The notes: generated by a model not told the origin, from the sequence alone. A stretch of DNA of 64,000 nt from Cupriavidus sp. WKF15 (GCF_029278605.1 NZ_CP119572.1:2542001-2606000); one strand, 5' to 3'. Numbered from the stretch's first letter, positions 1-9,307 are shown. A program made the numbers and translations.

Positions 1-9
1 GCGGGACCG

Positions 10-792
10 TCAGGACGTGAACCGCCCTTCCAGCCGGTGCATGGAGCCGGGGTGCAGCAGGCGCACCGACGTCACGACACGGTTGGCAGACCAGGTGCGG
101 CGGCGGATCAGCAGGCACGGCTCGCCGCGATCGATCTGCAGCAGCGCGCATTCTTCGGGCGTGGCCAGCACGGCCTCGACCACGTGCTCGCCTTCGGTCA
201 GCGGGGCTACGCGCGACAGGTATTCGTACGGTGTCTGGCGGGTGAAGTCCTGCGCCAGGTAGTCGGGCGCCACCACCGCGTTGACATAGCGATCCTCGAG
301 CTGGATCGGCATATCGTCCTCGTAGTGCACGATCACCGTGTGGAACACGCGCTGGCCCTCGCCCACATCGAGCGCGGCCGCGCGCGCGGCGCCTGCCACC
401 TCTTCGCTGCTCTTCACCACCCTGGCATGGTGGCGGCGGCCGCGCGCCGCGATTTCCTCGGCGATATTGTTGACCGCGTACAGCGCGGAATTGCGCTTGG
501 GCTCGGCGACAAACGTGCCGACACCCTGCATGCGCACCAGCAGCCCGTCGGCGGTCAGCTCCCGCAGCGCGCGGTTCACGGTCATGCGGCTCACGCCGAG
601 TTCCTCGACCAGCTCGGTCTCGGACGGTACGCGATGATGCGGCGGCCAGCTGCCGTCGGCGATCCTGCCGCTGATGAATTGCTTGACGCGCGCATAGAGC
701 GGCGCCGGCAGCGTGTCGGCCAGCCCGGCGGCTGGCTGGCCCGGCTGTGCGGAGGCTTGAGACAACGATTTTCCCCATGAGGCGGACACCAT
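10..792 (-). CDS. hutC: GntR/HutC-family transcriptional repressor
   Basis: Predicted cytoplasmic DNA-binding repressor of the HutC branch of GntR regulators, which in relatives shuts off histidine utilisation and is released by urocanate. The 260-residue protein has an N-terminal winged helix (about residues 30-100, with GVSRMTVNRALREL as recognition region) and a UTRA effector domain (about 115-255, ending in a beta-rich stretch with LLIRRRTW). I start at the ATG at 792; a TTG six bases upstream is possible. No hut enzyme gene lies in the window; they would have to be beyond the left edge, so the histidine link is inferred from family resemblance only. A CTTGTATA half-site sits upstream of the start. 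Confidence 0.82.
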   Translation of the reverse strand: MVSASWGKSLSQASAQPGQPAAGLADTLPAPLYARVKQFISGRIADGSWPPHHRVPSETELVEELGVSRMTVNRALRELTADGLLVRMQGVGTFVAEPKRNSALYAVNNIAEEIAARGRRHHARVVKSSEEVAGAARAAALDVGEGQRVFHTVIVHYEDDMPIQLEDRYVNAVVAPDYLAQDFTRQTPYEYLSRVAPLTEGEHVVEAVLATPEECALLQIDRGEPCLLIRRRTWSANRVVTSVRLLHPGSMHRLEGRFTS

Positions 793-820
793 CGGCAACA
801 GTGCCCGAGTGCCCGCCGGA

Positions 821-840
821 CTTGTATAGAGCGGTATTTA
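821..840. promoter_or_regulatory. Possible HutC/GntR operator half-site
   Basis: CTTGTATA at 821-828 followed by GCGGTATTTA. CTTGTATA resembles one half of the TGTATATACA-type palindromes bound by HutC relatives; the second half is degenerate. It lies about 30 bp upstream of the repressor start, so it would fit autoregulation. Only the half-site is seen; the role is inferred. Confidence 0.3.
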
Positions 841-875
841 CGTCACTGGCGAATGTACCACGCGGCTCGCGCCGG

Positions 876-1556
876 TCAACCCGTCGCGAGCCGCCGCAGC
901 GCCGCCGGCTGCAACAGCTCCACCTGCCGGTAGTGGCGGCGTATCCAGCCGGCATCCTCCCAGGCCTGCAGGTACTTGGCGACGGTCTGCCGCGAACGGT
1001 TGACCATATCGCCGAGATCTTCGGCGGAGACCCGCACCACGTGGTCGGTCCGATCGGCCAGTTCGAGCAGGCGCGCGGCCATGCGCGCATCGACCGGCGC
1101 CTGCTGGGCCCGCTCGGCGTGGTCGAAGGCGACGCGCAGGCGCGCGCAGATTTGCTGGACGATCAGTTGCATGCCTTCCGGATGCGCGGCCAGGATGCGG
1201 TCGAAATCGCGCCGGCCCAGCACCAGCAGCTCGGTGCTGCCCACGGCGAACGCGTCATGCGTGCGCGGCTTGCCGTCGAGCAGCGAGATCTCGCCGAACC
1301 AGCGGCCGCGGCCCACCACCGAATAGACCGACTCGCGCCCGCTCGCGCTGACGCGGCTCATGCGCACGCGGCCCGCCAGCACCATGCAGAAATACGTGGG
1401 CGGATCCCCGCGCGCGAAGATCATGTCGCCGTCGCCGAAACGCTGGCGGCGTGCGGCCTTCTGCACGGCGTCGAGCACGCTGGCCGGCGCATTGCGCAGC
1501 CAGCCGCTCGCCACCACGCTGCGCGGCAGCGTCCTGCCGGAATCCACGGCTTTCAC
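876..1556 (-). CDS. Crp/Fnr-family transcriptional regulator
   Basis: Cytoplasmic regulator with a cyclic-nucleotide-binding-type beta roll followed by a Crp-type helix-turn-helix (LGDMVNRSRQTVAKYLQ). The sensing domain keeps a GRGRWFGEISLLDGKPRTHDA segment, the place of the phosphate-binding cassette, so a nucleotide ligand is possible; there is no Fnr-like cysteine cluster. I prefer the GTG at 1556 (226 residues) because GGGGAGGG lies just ahead of it; an ATG at 1613 would add 19 residues but has no good ribosome site. It is divergent from the aldolase/dehydrogenase/racemase-like operon and is the natural candidate to control it. Which signal it senses cannot be read from sequence. Confidence 0.85.
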   Translation of the reverse strand: MKAVDSGRTLPRSVVASGWLRNAPASVLDAVQKAARRQRFGDGDMIFARGDPPTYFCMVLAGRVRMSRVSASGRESVYSVVGRGRWFGEISLLDGKPRTHDAFAVGSTELLVLGRRDFDRILAAHPEGMQLIVQQICARLRVAFDHAERAQQAPVDARMAARLLELADRTDHVVRVSAEDLGDMVNRSRQTVAKYLQAWEDAGWIRRHYRQVELLQPAALRRLATG

Positions 1557-1672
1557 ATCACCCTCCCCCTGGCCAAAGCGAGATTGTCCAATACTTAACA
1601 GACTTGCGCCCATGCCCGGGCCCAGAATGCCACCGCACTCACGACATAGACAGCACCCCCGGAGGCATACAC

Positions 1673-2443
1673 ATGGCGCAAATACAACTCGTCGATTCCG
1701 TCAGGGACCGCGTTTCCGACGCGGAATGGCAGATGCGCGTCGACCTGGCGGCGGCCTACCGCCTGGTCGCGCATTTCGGCTGGGACGACCTGATCTTCAC
1801 CCACATCTCGGCACGCGTGCCCGACGCGCCGGACCAGTTCCTGATCAATCCCTACGGCATGCTGTTCGACGAGATCACGGCGTCCAGCCTGGTCAAGGTC
1901 GACCATCACGGCGTGCCCGTGCTGGCCACGCCGTACGACGTCAACCCCGCCGGCTTCATCATCCACAGCGCCGTGCACGAGGCGCGGCCCGAGATCGGCT
2001 GCGTCATGCACACCCACACCCCGCATGGTGTCGCAGTGTCGGCGCAGCAGGCCGGCCTGCTGCCGATCTCGCAGCAGGCGATGTTCGCGCGCATGGGCCT
2101 GGCCTACCACGACTATGAGGGCGTGGCGCTGCGCGAGGATGAGAAGGCACGGCTGGTAGCCGACCTCGGCAGCGGCAAGCAGATGATCCTGCGCAACCAC
2201 GGCCTGCTGACCTGTGGCCGCTCGGTGGCCGACGCGTTCCTGACGATGTACACGCTGGAATCCGCATGCCGCGTCCAGATCCTGGCGCAGAGCGGCGGCA
2301 CGCCGCTGACGCTGGTGCCGGAATCCGCCAGCGCCGACGCGGGCCAGCAGGCGCGCCAGGCCACCAAGGGCAAGGGTTCGGGTCTCGCATGGCCGGGCCT
2401 GCTGCGCCGCCTGGACCGTATCCAACCCGACTTCCGCCACTGA
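1673..2443 (+). CDS. Class II aldolase/adducin-family protein
   Basis: 256-residue zinc-dependent aldolase fold, related to fuculose-phosphate and ribulose-phosphate enzymes. Zinc ligands visible as His113 and His115 (MHTHTPHG) and His176 (NHGLL). The start is the ATG at 1673 with GGAGG at 1661-1665; the reading frame is open further upstream but without a ribosome site. The substrate is unknown. It is first in a tight operon: its stop is one base before the start of the 2-hydroxyacid dehydrogenase, so the two likely act on the same hydroxy-acid. A paralogue with the same C-terminal WPxLLRxLDRI signature lies at 49326-50099. Confidence 0.88.
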   Translation: MAQIQLVDSVRDRVSDAEWQMRVDLAAAYRLVAHFGWDDLIFTHISARVPDAPDQFLINPYGMLFDEITASSLVKVDHHGVPVLATPYDVNPAGFIIHSAVHEARPEIGCVMHTHTPHGVAVSAQQAGLLPISQQAMFARMGLAYHDYEGVALREDEKARLVADLGSGKQMILRNHGLLTCGRSVADAFLTMYTLESACRVQILAQSGGTPLTLVPESASADAGQQARQATKGKGSGLAWPGLLRRLDRIQPDFRH

Positions 2444-2444
2444 C

Positions 2445-3374
2445 ATGGGCATCCTCGTACATCTTCCGTCCTTCATGGCGGGTCCCATTACCGCCCAGTT
2501 GCGTGAAGCGGCGCCCGACATCCCGGTCTGGAACGGCCGCGAGAACGCGCCCGCCGATGAAGTCGAAGCGATCATCGCGTGGGGCCTGAAGCCCGGCGTG
2601 GTGCCCGCCTTCCGCAACCTGCGCCTGGTCTGCTGCGCGGCGGCCGGCGTCGACAAGCTGCTGGCCGCGCCCGACCTGCCGGAGCACATGCCGGTCACGC
2701 GCGTGGTCGACCCGGGCCAGCAGACCGGCATCGCGCACTACGTGCTGGCCATGGCCCTGCGCCACGCGCGGCGTCTGGGCACCTATGCCGAGCAGCAGCG
2801 CCGCGGCGAATGGAAGCGCCACCCGGCCCCCGACCTCGCGCGCTGCCGCGTCGGCGTGCTGGGCATGGGAGAAATCGGCAGCGCCGTGGCCCGCACGTTC
2901 GCGGCCATCGGCTTTCCGGTGGCGGGATGGAGCCGCAGTGGCAAAGGCATTCCCGGCGTCACCGACTTCATCGGCGACGCCGGCTTGTCCGCCATGCTCG
3001 CGCAGACCGACATCCTGGTCTGCACGCTGCCGCTCACACCGCAGACGCACGGCCTGCTCAACCGGCAGACGCTGTCGCAGCTGCCCGCCGGCGCGTTCTT
3101 CATCAACGTCGGCCGCGGCGAGCATCTGGCCGAACCCGACCTGGTCGCGCTGATCGACGAAGACCACCTGGCTGGCGCCGCGCTCGACGTGTTCGCGAAG
3201 GAACCGCCGGAGCCGGGCGATCCGGTGTGGAACCATCCGCGCATCGAGGCGACGCCGCATATCGCGTGCGATCCGTCGTATCAGCTCGTGGCACGGCAGT
3301 GTGTGGAAAACCTGCGCCGGATGCGCGATGGCAGGAAGTTGCTGAACCTGGTGGATCGGACGGCCGGATACTGA
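2445..3374 (+). CDS. D-2-hydroxyacid dehydrogenase, glyoxylate/hydroxypyruvate reductase A-like
   Basis: 309-residue NAD(P)-dependent oxidoreductase that would interconvert a 2-oxoacid and its D-2-hydroxyacid. The Rossmann motif G140-M-G142-E-I-G145 and the catalytic Arg224 (VGRGEHL) and His272 (TPHIA) are all present, with the acidic residue in EPPEPGDPVW. It most resembles the GhrA type (short N-terminal lobe). The gene starts one base after the aldolase stop, implying translational coupling. The physiological substrate is not evident; glyoxylate/hydroxypyruvate is the family default. Confidence 0.87.
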   Translation: MGILVHLPSFMAGPITAQLREAAPDIPVWNGRENAPADEVEAIIAWGLKPGVVPAFRNLRLVCCAAAGVDKLLAAPDLPEHMPVTRVVDPGQQTGIAHYVLAMALRHARRLGTYAEQQRRGEWKRHPAPDLARCRVGVLGMGEIGSAVARTFAAIGFPVAGWSRSGKGIPGVTDFIGDAGLSAMLAQTDILVCTLPLTPQTHGLLNRQTLSQLPAGAFFINVGRGEHLAEPDLVALIDEDHLAGAALDVFAKEPPEPGDPVWNHPRIEATPHIACDPSYQLVARQCVENLRRMRDGRKLLNLVDRTAGY

Positions 3375-3423
3375 ACCGGAAAAACCCGCTGCGCACGAAC
3401 CGGCCATCGTGGTACACGATGCA

Positions 3424-3429
3424 TATAAT
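3424..3429 (+). promoter_or_regulatory. -10 box upstream of the racemase-family gene
   Basis: A perfect TATAAT preceded by TGCA, 130 bp upstream of the ATG at 3560 and 49 bp after the dehydrogenase stop. No convincing -35 hexamer is seen. It suggests the third gene of the operon can also be transcribed on its own. Confidence 0.4.
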
Positions 3430-3559
3430 TTTGGTCGACCATGTGTTAGCCCACCCGCTCATGGGCGGCGACGCCACCGCCGCCGTGACGAAGATGCTCG
3501 AACACCTCGACCGCATCGACCACGTCGGCATTTTCGACCGCCACCAAGGATCCGGACCC

Positions 3560-4252
3560 ATGCGCATCGCCCTGCTCAACCCGAACGCCAGCCAGCACAT
3601 CACCGACCGCATGGTGTCGCAGGCCAGGCTAGCCACTGGCAACGCCTGCGAGATCTTCGGCCTGACCAATGCGACCGGACCGGCCGTCATCCGCTCGCGC
3701 GTGGACAATGCCGCCGCGATCGACGGCCTGCTGAAGCTGGCGCGCTCACTGGATGACAATGTCGACTCAGTGATCCTCGGCGTATCCATGGACACCGCGC
3801 TTCATGCATTGCGGCAGATGCTCGCCATGCCCGTGGTGGGAACGACCGAAGCCGCGCTCGCCACCGCGAGCCTGCTCGGCGGCAGGATCGGGCTGCTGAC
3901 GGTCGGCCCGGCATTGACGCCGCTGTACGCTGAACTGGCTGCGACGTACGGCCATGCGGGGCGGGTCGCGGGAATCCGCGGCATCGAGACGACCGCCGCC
4001 TATGGTGCCGAACTCGCTCCCGAGGTCCGCGCGATGATGCGCGATGCCGTCACGACACTCAGCCGGGAAGACGGAGCGGACGTGGTCGTCACCGTGGCGG
4101 CGGCGCTGTGCGGCTACGTTCCCGCGGTTGCCGAACTGACCGATGTGCCGCTACTCGACGGCATCGCCTGCGCGGCCGTGCAGGCCGTGGCACTTGCTCA
4201 ATTGCGTCCGCGCAAGGCCACCTACGGCAGCTTCGCCACACTGCGACACTGA
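3560..4252 (+). CDS. Asp/Glu/hydantoin racemase-family protein lacking the catalytic cysteines
   Basis: 230 residues that follow the hydantoin-racemase fold from end to end: MRIALLNPN at the start, PVVGTTEAAL in the middle, PLLDGIACAAV near the end. In active members two cysteines lie in ..ACFxDPG.. and ..LGCAGM..; here the matching segments read ILGVSMDTAL and VVTVAAALCGYV, so both cysteine positions appear to be replaced (the nearby Cys is shifted by several residues). The protein may be inactive as a racemase or use other chemistry. Start chosen at the conserved MRIALLNPN; an in-frame ATG at 3419 would add 47 unrelated residues. Third gene of the aldolase-dehydrogenase operon. Confidence 0.78.
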   Translation: MRIALLNPNASQHITDRMVSQARLATGNACEIFGLTNATGPAVIRSRVDNAAAIDGLLKLARSLDDNVDSVILGVSMDTALHALRQMLAMPVVGTTEAALATASLLGGRIGLLTVGPALTPLYAELAATYGHAGRVAGIRGIETTAAYGAELAPEVRAMMRDAVTTLSREDGADVVVTVAAALCGYVPAVAELTDVPLLDGIACAAVQAVALAQLRPRKATYGSFATLRH

Positions 4253-4321
4253 ATCGGCAGACGGGGCTGCTGCCGCGATAGTGCCGACGCAATGTTGGGC
4301 TGACGATCCGGCCTGCCAAAG

Positions 4322-4355
4322 AAAAAAACCCCTCGGCGCGGGGTGCTCCGAGGGG
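4322..4355 (-). terminator. Intrinsic terminator, minus strand, not adjacent to any known gene end
   Basis: Perfect 8-bp stem CCCCTCGG (4329-4336) with CCGAGGGG (4348-4355); on the minus strand it is followed by seven T (A at 4322-4328). The upstream gene on that strand (the tRNA) already has its own strong terminator at 4503-4538, so this one is left without a known transcript. Confidence 0.75.
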
Positions 4356-4502
4356 CTCAAGGCCTGTAGGCGGAGGAGACCGGTGCCTACCTGGTCAGTG
4401 TACGGGGGCCGCCTGCCTGGCCGCATCACCCAAATTGGTGATGGGATGTGCCACCCTGGTCAGTACATAGCCCTCGCCAACTACACAAGAACTACACAAA
4501 AC
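4356..4502 (-). ncRNA. Candidate small RNA between two minus-strand terminators
   Basis: 147 bases with no reading frame of note, ending in the orphan terminator at 4322-4355. It holds a 17-nt direct repeat with 15 identities (4383-4399 and 4448-4464, core CCTGGTCAGT) and between the copies a 7-bp hairpin CATCACC/GGTGATG (4424-4443). Structure plus own terminator suggest a small transcript; a promoter is not clear. This is inference; it could also be read-through leader with no function. Confidence 0.3.
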
Positions 4503-4538
4503 AAAAAAGGGTTTGCAGGAAATCTCCCGCAAACCCTT
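4503..4538 (-). terminator. Intrinsic terminator of the rpoD-tRNA transcript
   Basis: Perfect 10-bp stem AAGGGTTTGC (4507-4516) with GCAAACCCTT (4529-4538), a 12-nt loop and a run of T on the minus strand (A at 4503-4508). It begins 9 bases after the encoded CCA of the tRNA. Confidence 0.88.
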
Positions 4539-4546
4539 ATCAGTAT

Positions 4547-4625
<79 letters not shown>

Positions 4626-4635
4626 GAGGAAGCGT

Positions 4636-7185
4636 TTAGTTGCCTTCCAGGAAACTCTTGAGCTTATCAGAGCGGCTCGGATGGCGCAGCTTGCGCAGTG
4701 CCTTGGCCTCGATCTGGCGGATACGTTCACGCGTGACGTCGAACTGCTTGCCGACCTCTTCCAGCGTGTGGTCGGTGCTCATTTCGATGCCGAAGCGCAT
4801 GCGCAGCACCTTGGCTTCGCGCGGCGTGAGCGAGTCCAGCACGTCCTTGACGACGTCGCGCATGGAGCCGTGCAGCGCCGCCTCGGCCGGGGCCAGCGTG
4901 TTGGTGTCCTCGATGAAATCGCCCAGATGCGAGTCGTCGTCATCACCGATCGGCGTTTCCATGGAGATCGGCTCCTTGGCGATCTTCATGATCTTGCGGA
5001 TCTTGTCTTCCGGCATCTCCATCTTCTCGGCCAGCGTTGCCGGATCCGGCTCGTTGCCGGTTTCCTGCAGGATCTGGCGCGAGATGCGGTTCATCTTGTT
5101 GATCGTCTCGATCATGTGCACCGGAATACGGATGGTGCGCGCCTGGTCGGCGATCGAGCGCGTGATGGCCTGGCGGATCCACCACGTGGCGTACGTCGAG
5201 AACTTGTAGCCGCGGCGGTATTCGAACTTGTCCACCGCCTTCATGAGGCCGATGTTGCCTTCCTGGATCAGGTCCAGGAACTGGAGGCCGCGGTTCGTGT
5301 ACTTCTTCGCGATCGAGATCACCAGGCGCAGGTTGGCCTCGGTCATCTCGCGCTTGGCTTCGCGGGCGCGCTTCTCGCCCTCGGCCATCTTGCGGTTGAC
5401 GTCCTTCAGTTCCTTCAGCGGCAGAACCACGCGTGCCTGCAGGTCGATCAGCTTCTGCTGCAGTTCATGCACGGCCGGCACGTTGCGCTCGACGATGGCG
5501 CTATACGCCTTGCCATCCGCAATGACCGTGTGGATCCACTCGAGGTTGGTCTCGTTGCCCGGGAAGCGGGCGACGAAATCCGCGCGCGGCATGCCGCACT
5601 TGTCCACCACGTTGTTCAGGATCGCGCGTTCCAGCTTGCGCACTTCGTCCACCTGGCCACGCAAGGTGTCGCAAAGGCGTTCGACGCTGCGCGCCGTGAA
5701 GCGGATGCCCATCAGCTCGGACTGGATCGCTTCCTGGGCCTTCACGTAAGGCTTGGACTTGTAGCCCTCCTTCTCGAAGGCGCGGCGCATCTTGTCGAAC
5801 TGTTCGGCGATGACGCGGAATTTTTCCAGCGCGGACAGCTTCAGCTCTTCGAGCTGGCGTGCCGAGGCACCGGCGCCGGCAGCATCGTCGTCGTCCTCGT
5901 CCTCGTCGGATTCCTCGTCTTCGTCCGACTCCAGGTCTTCTTCTTCCGAGGCCGATGCACCCGCGGCCTCCTGGGCCACTTCGTCGGCGTTCGGGTCGAT
6001 CAGGCCGTCGACGAATTCATCGATCTTGATCTCGTCGCTGGCGACGCGCTCGGCATTGGCCAGGATCTCCGAGATCGTGACCGGGCAGGCGGAAATGGCC
6101 ATCACCATGTCCTTCAGGCCCGCCTCGATACGCTTGGCAATGACGATTTCGCCTTCGCGCGTCAGCAGCTCCACCGTGCCCATTTCACGCATGTACATGC
6201 GCACGGGGTCGGTGGTGCGGCCGAACTCCGAGTCCACCGTCGACAGGGCGGCTTCGGCTTCTTCCTCTGCCTCTTCCTCGCTGGTGGCCGACGGAGCGTT
6301 GTCGTTCAGCAGCAGCGTTTCGGCGTCCGGCGCCTGCTCGTACACGGCGATGCCGATGTCGTTCAGGGTGGCGACGAGCGTGTCGATCGTCTCCGAGTCG
6401 ACCATGTCGTCCGGGAGGTGATCGTTGATTTCCGCGTAGGTCAGGTAGCCGCGCGACTTGCCAAGCTTGATCAGCGCCTTGAGCTTCTGGCGGCGCAACT
6501 CGAGTTCTTCCTCCGTGCCCTGCTGGGTCGAGGCGAATTCCTTCAGCAGGGCCTTTTCCTTGGCCTTGCGGTCCTTGGCCTTCTGCTTTTCGGTCTTCGG
6601 AGCCGCGGCGGGTGTCGCCGCGCGGCTATCGTTCTCGTCAAACTCTTCGATCACGTCGTCTGTCGTGCTGTCGCCGTGCTGCATCTGGGCCTTGGGCTTG
6701 CGGCCGCGCTTTTTCGGCTCCGGCTTGCTTGCCGGCGCTGCGGGACGCTCGGATGCAACGGCTGCAGGAGACGCGGCGCGCGCCTTGGTGGCCGGCGCGG
6801 CAGCGCCCGCCTTGGCGCCTGTGCTCTTGGCACCGGCTGCTGCCGCCTGCTTGCTTTCGACTTCGGTATTCTGCTGTTTCGCCACGGTGATACTCTTGCC
6901 TTTCACTGGTGCAGATGCGGCGACCTTGCCGCTCGTACTGGCGCTCTTGCCGCTCTCGCGTGCCGAAGTCGAGGCCTTTGTCGTTTCGGATGTGCGATTC
7001 CTGGTGGCAGTGGTCAGGGCGGGCGATTCGACGCCTCGCGCTGATTTTGATGGCGCAGACCGGGGGGCCGGAGTCTTGACTGACGCGGTCGATGTCTTCG
7101 CCGCCGTCGATTTCACAGACGCCTTGCCGCTCCCTGATTGGGGAGCTTTCACGGAAACCTTTTCGGTTGCTTTGGCCTTTGCCAT
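4636..7185 (-). CDS. rpoD: RNA polymerase primary sigma factor (sigma-70)
   Basis: Housekeeping sigma factor that directs core RNA polymerase to promoters. Recognisable order: region 1.1 ([19 protein letters not shown]), region 1.2 ([21 protein letters not shown]), a large non-conserved block with a very acidic run, regions 2.1-2.4 ([33 protein letters not shown]), region 3, and region 4 ending ...[18 protein letters not shown]. At about 849 residues it is far longer than the 613-residue E. coli protein, mainly because of a 230-residue Lys/Ala/Ser/Pro-rich N-terminal tail. I start at the ATG at 7185 (MAKAKATEK); a GTG at 7203 would add six residues. Last protein gene of the yqeY-dnaG-rpoD cluster. 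Confidence 0.97.
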   Translation of the reverse strand: MAKAKATEKVSVKAPQSGSGKASVKSTAAKTSTASVKTPAPRSAPSKSARGVESPALTTATRNRTSETTKASTSARESGKSASTSGKVAASAPVKGKSITVAKQQNTEVESKQAAAAGAKSTGAKAGAAAPATKARAASPAAVASERPAAPASKPEPKKRGRKPKAQMQHGDSTTDDVIEEFDENDSRAATPAAAPKTEKQKAKDRKAKEKALLKEFASTQQGTEEELELRRQKLKALIKLGKSRGYLTYAEINDHLPDDMVDSETIDTLVATLNDIGIAVYEQAPDAETLLLNDNAPSATSEEEAEEEAEAALSTVDSEFGRTTDPVRMYMREMGTVELLTREGEIVIAKRIEAGLKDMVMAISACPVTISEILANAERVASDEIKIDEFVDGLIDPNADEVAQEAAGASASEEEDLESDEDEESDEDEDDDDAAGAGASARQLEELKLSALEKFRVIAEQFDKMRRAFEKEGYKSKPYVKAQEAIQSELMGIRFTARSVERLCDTLRGQVDEVRKLERAILNNVVDKCGMPRADFVARFPGNETNLEWIHTVIADGKAYSAIVERNVPAVHELQQKLIDLQARVVLPLKELKDVNRKMAEGEKRAREAKREMTEANLRLVISIAKKYTNRGLQFLDLIQEGNIGLMKAVDKFEYRRGYKFSTYATWWIRQAITRSIADQARTIRIPVHMIETINKMNRISRQILQETGNEPDPATLAEKMEMPEDKIRKIMKIAKEPISMETPIGDDDDSHLGDFIEDTNTLAPAEAALHGSMRDVVKDVLDSLTPREAKVLRMRFGIEMSTDHTLEEVGKQFDVTRERIRQIEAKALRKLRHPSRSDKLKSFLEGN

Positions 7186-7241
7186 TGGCACGCTCACTTT
7201 CACCAGATCTGGAGAGAAAGATTTCGCAATCCAAACCGGCT

Positions 7242-7247
7242 ATTGTA
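7242..7247 (-). promoter_or_regulatory. Possible rpoD promoter -10 box
   Basis: TACAAT on the minus strand, about 55 bp upstream of the rpoD start in the rpoD-dnaG gap. The same hexamer precedes several genes here, which supports it; no good -35 is visible. Confidence 0.4.
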
Positions 7248-7392
7248 GCACGCCACAGATAGCCAGCTTCCTGTCAGGTATGGTTTTCACCTGAAAAATC
7301 AAGGCTTAAGCTCGAGACTGCATCGGCTCAAGCCTTTACATCCTCATTCCTGCCACCCCCAAATGCGCCTTTTACCGCACGCACCCGGTGCG

Positions 7393-9207
7393 CTACCCAA
7401 GCCGTCTGCGACGATGGACTTCGCCGACCAGCCAGCGCATGCGCTCCTTGGCCGCCTCATCCGCAGTACCCGCCACCACGGCGGCCTGAAGCCTTTCCAG
7501 CTCCCGGCTCAGTGGTTCGGCCAGCAGCTTCGTGACGGCCGCGTCGAACTCTTGTGTCGCGGGCTCCTCTTCAATCTCTTCGCGCAGCACCGCCGTGCGC
7601 GCTGCCGCATACACCTCGGCATAGGGCGATTGCGCGAGATGCTCGCTGAATGCCGCAAAATTCACCTGCCCCTCCACCTCGTCGCAGGCGGCGACCAGGT
7701 GCGCGAGCACCTCGGCATCGCCGCCCTCCGCTCCAAGCAGCAGCGCCCGGCTATCCTCGTCCAGCCGCGCCGATAGTGACGGATAGCACATCAGCAACTG
7801 CAGCACGCGCTGCTCCAGGCCGGTCGGTGCCTGGCGCCGGGCGCGCGGGCGCGGCTGCGCAAAGCGGCCAGCGCGGGCCGGGTCGCTGCGCAGGCCGCAG
7901 ATCGCCTCGATTTCGGCGGGCGTCGTGCCGGTAGCATCGGCAAGTTCGCGGATAATCTGTAGCCGCAGGCCGCCGGCCGGCATGGCCTGCAGCAGCGGCT
8001 TGGCCTCGTACTGCGCGCGGGCGCGGCCTTCGGGCTGGCGCATGTCCAGCTCTTCCGTCACCGACTGCAGCAGGAAGCGTGATAGCGGCATGGCATCGCG
8101 CACCTGCGCCGCAAACGCCTCGGTTCCCTCTTCGCGCACATAGCTGTCCGGATCGTGCTCGGCCGGCAGGAACAGGAAGCGAATGGCCTTGTTGTCGGCC
8201 ACGTGCGGCAAGCAGGCCTCCAGGGCCCGGCGCGCGGCACGGCGGCCCGCCGCATCCCCGTCGAACGAGAACACCACCGAATCGGTCTGCCGCAACAGCT
8301 TCTGCACGTGCACGGGCGTGCACGCCGTGCCCAGCGTGGCCACGGCATTGGCAAACCCGAGCTGCGCCAGCGCCACGACATCCATATACCCTTCGACCAC
8401 CAGGACGTAGCCGGTTTCCCGGATGGCGTGACGGGCCTCAAACAGCCCGTACAATTCGGTGCCCTTGCTGAACAGCGGCGTCTCCGGCGAGTTCAGGTAC
8501 TTGGGCTCGCCCTGCCCCATGACCCGCCCGCCAAAGCCGATGACGGCCCCCTTGGTATTACGGATGGGGAACATGATGCGATCGCGGAAGCGGTCGTAGC
8601 GGCGTGGCTTGCCGTCCGCATCGCGCTTTTCACTGCTCTCGATCAGAAGGCCGGACTCCACCAGCGGGGCCGCGATCGCGTCGTCCCGGTAGCTGCCAAA
8701 CACGGCCTCCAGGCCCTGCCAGTCGTCCGGCGCGTAGCCAAGGCCGAAACTGGCCGCGATCTCGCCCGTCAGCCCACGTCCTTTCAGATACTGGATAGCT
8801 TGCGGGGCGCCCCGCAGCTGGCGCCGGTAGAAATCGGTAGCGCGCGTCATGGCATCGGACAAGGCCACCGAGCGTGCCTGCTGCTCGGCGCGCTGGCCCG
8901 GCGGCAGGCGATCGCGCTCCTCGGGGACGGACATGCCGACCGACTGGGCCAGCTCCCGGACCGCTTCCGGGTAGGACTGCCCGGAATACTCCATCAGGAA
9001 ACCAATGGCTGAGCCGTGCGCCCCACAGCCGAAGCAGTGATAGAACTGCTTGGTGGGCGATACCGTGAAAGACGGGGACTTCTCGTTGTGAAACGGGCAA
9101 AGCCCCATGAAATTGGCGCCGCCCTTCTTCAGCTGCACATACTTGCCCACCACATCGACAATGTCGACACGGTTGAGCAGGTCCTGAATGAAGGATTGCG
9201 GAATCAC
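7393..9207 (-). CDS. dnaG: DNA primase
   Basis: Synthesises RNA primers at the replication fork. 604 residues with the three classical parts: CHC2 zinc-ribbon (Cys37, His40, Cys58, Cys61), the catalytic core with TOPRIM motifs (LVVEGYMDVVAL and VVFSFDGDAAGRRAA), and a C-terminal helicase-binding domain. Start ATG with MIPQSFIQDLL, typical for the family. It lies between yqeY and rpoD on the same strand with gaps of about 190 bp on each side, so each gene may have its own promoter inside a shared transcript. Confidence 0.97.
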   Translation of the reverse strand: MIPQSFIQDLLNRVDIVDVVGKYVQLKKGGANFMGLCPFHNEKSPSFTVSPTKQFYHCFGCGAHGSAIGFLMEYSGQSYPEAVRELAQSVGMSVPEERDRLPPGQRAEQQARSVALSDAMTRATDFYRRQLRGAPQAIQYLKGRGLTGEIAASFGLGYAPDDWQGLEAVFGSYRDDAIAAPLVESGLLIESSEKRDADGKPRRYDRFRDRIMFPIRNTKGAVIGFGGRVMGQGEPKYLNSPETPLFSKGTELYGLFEARHAIRETGYVLVVEGYMDVVALAQLGFANAVATLGTACTPVHVQKLLRQTDSVVFSFDGDAAGRRAARRALEACLPHVADNKAIRFLFLPAEHDPDSYVREEGTEAFAAQVRDAMPLSRFLLQSVTEELDMRQPEGRARAQYEAKPLLQAMPAGGLRLQIIRELADATGTTPAEIEAICGLRSDPARAGRFAQPRPRARRQAPTGLEQRVLQLLMCYPSLSARLDEDSRALLLGAEGGDAEVLAHLVAACDEVEGQVNFAAFSEHLAQSPYAEVYAAARTAVLREEIEEEPATQEFDAAVTKLLAEPLSRELERLQAAVVAGTADEAAKERMRWLVGEVHRRRRLG

Positions 9208-9301
9208 CCGACTGACCGTCCTGATGGCATGGCCGGCCCGTGGACGGGCAGCCGCTTTTTAAGAATGTGTGACCGGAAGTGCTCCCGGCTGCTATCGAAT
9301 C

Positions 9302-9307
9302 ATTGTA
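9302..9307 (-). promoter_or_regulatory. Possible dnaG promoter -10 box
   Basis: TACAAT on the minus strand about 95 bp upstream of the dnaG start, in the yqeY-dnaG gap. No clear -35 element. Confidence 0.35.

Noticed and set aside
28..780. Plus-strand frames opposite the HutC gene
   Set aside because: Shadows of the regulator; no start signals.
4383..4464. CRISPR-like repeat pair downstream of the tRNA
   Set aside because: Only two imperfect 17-nt copies; no array and no cas genes in the window.
4681..7044. 787-codon open frame antisense to rpoD
   Set aside because: High GC content leaves long open frames opposite real genes; no family similarity, and rpoD on the other strand is certain.
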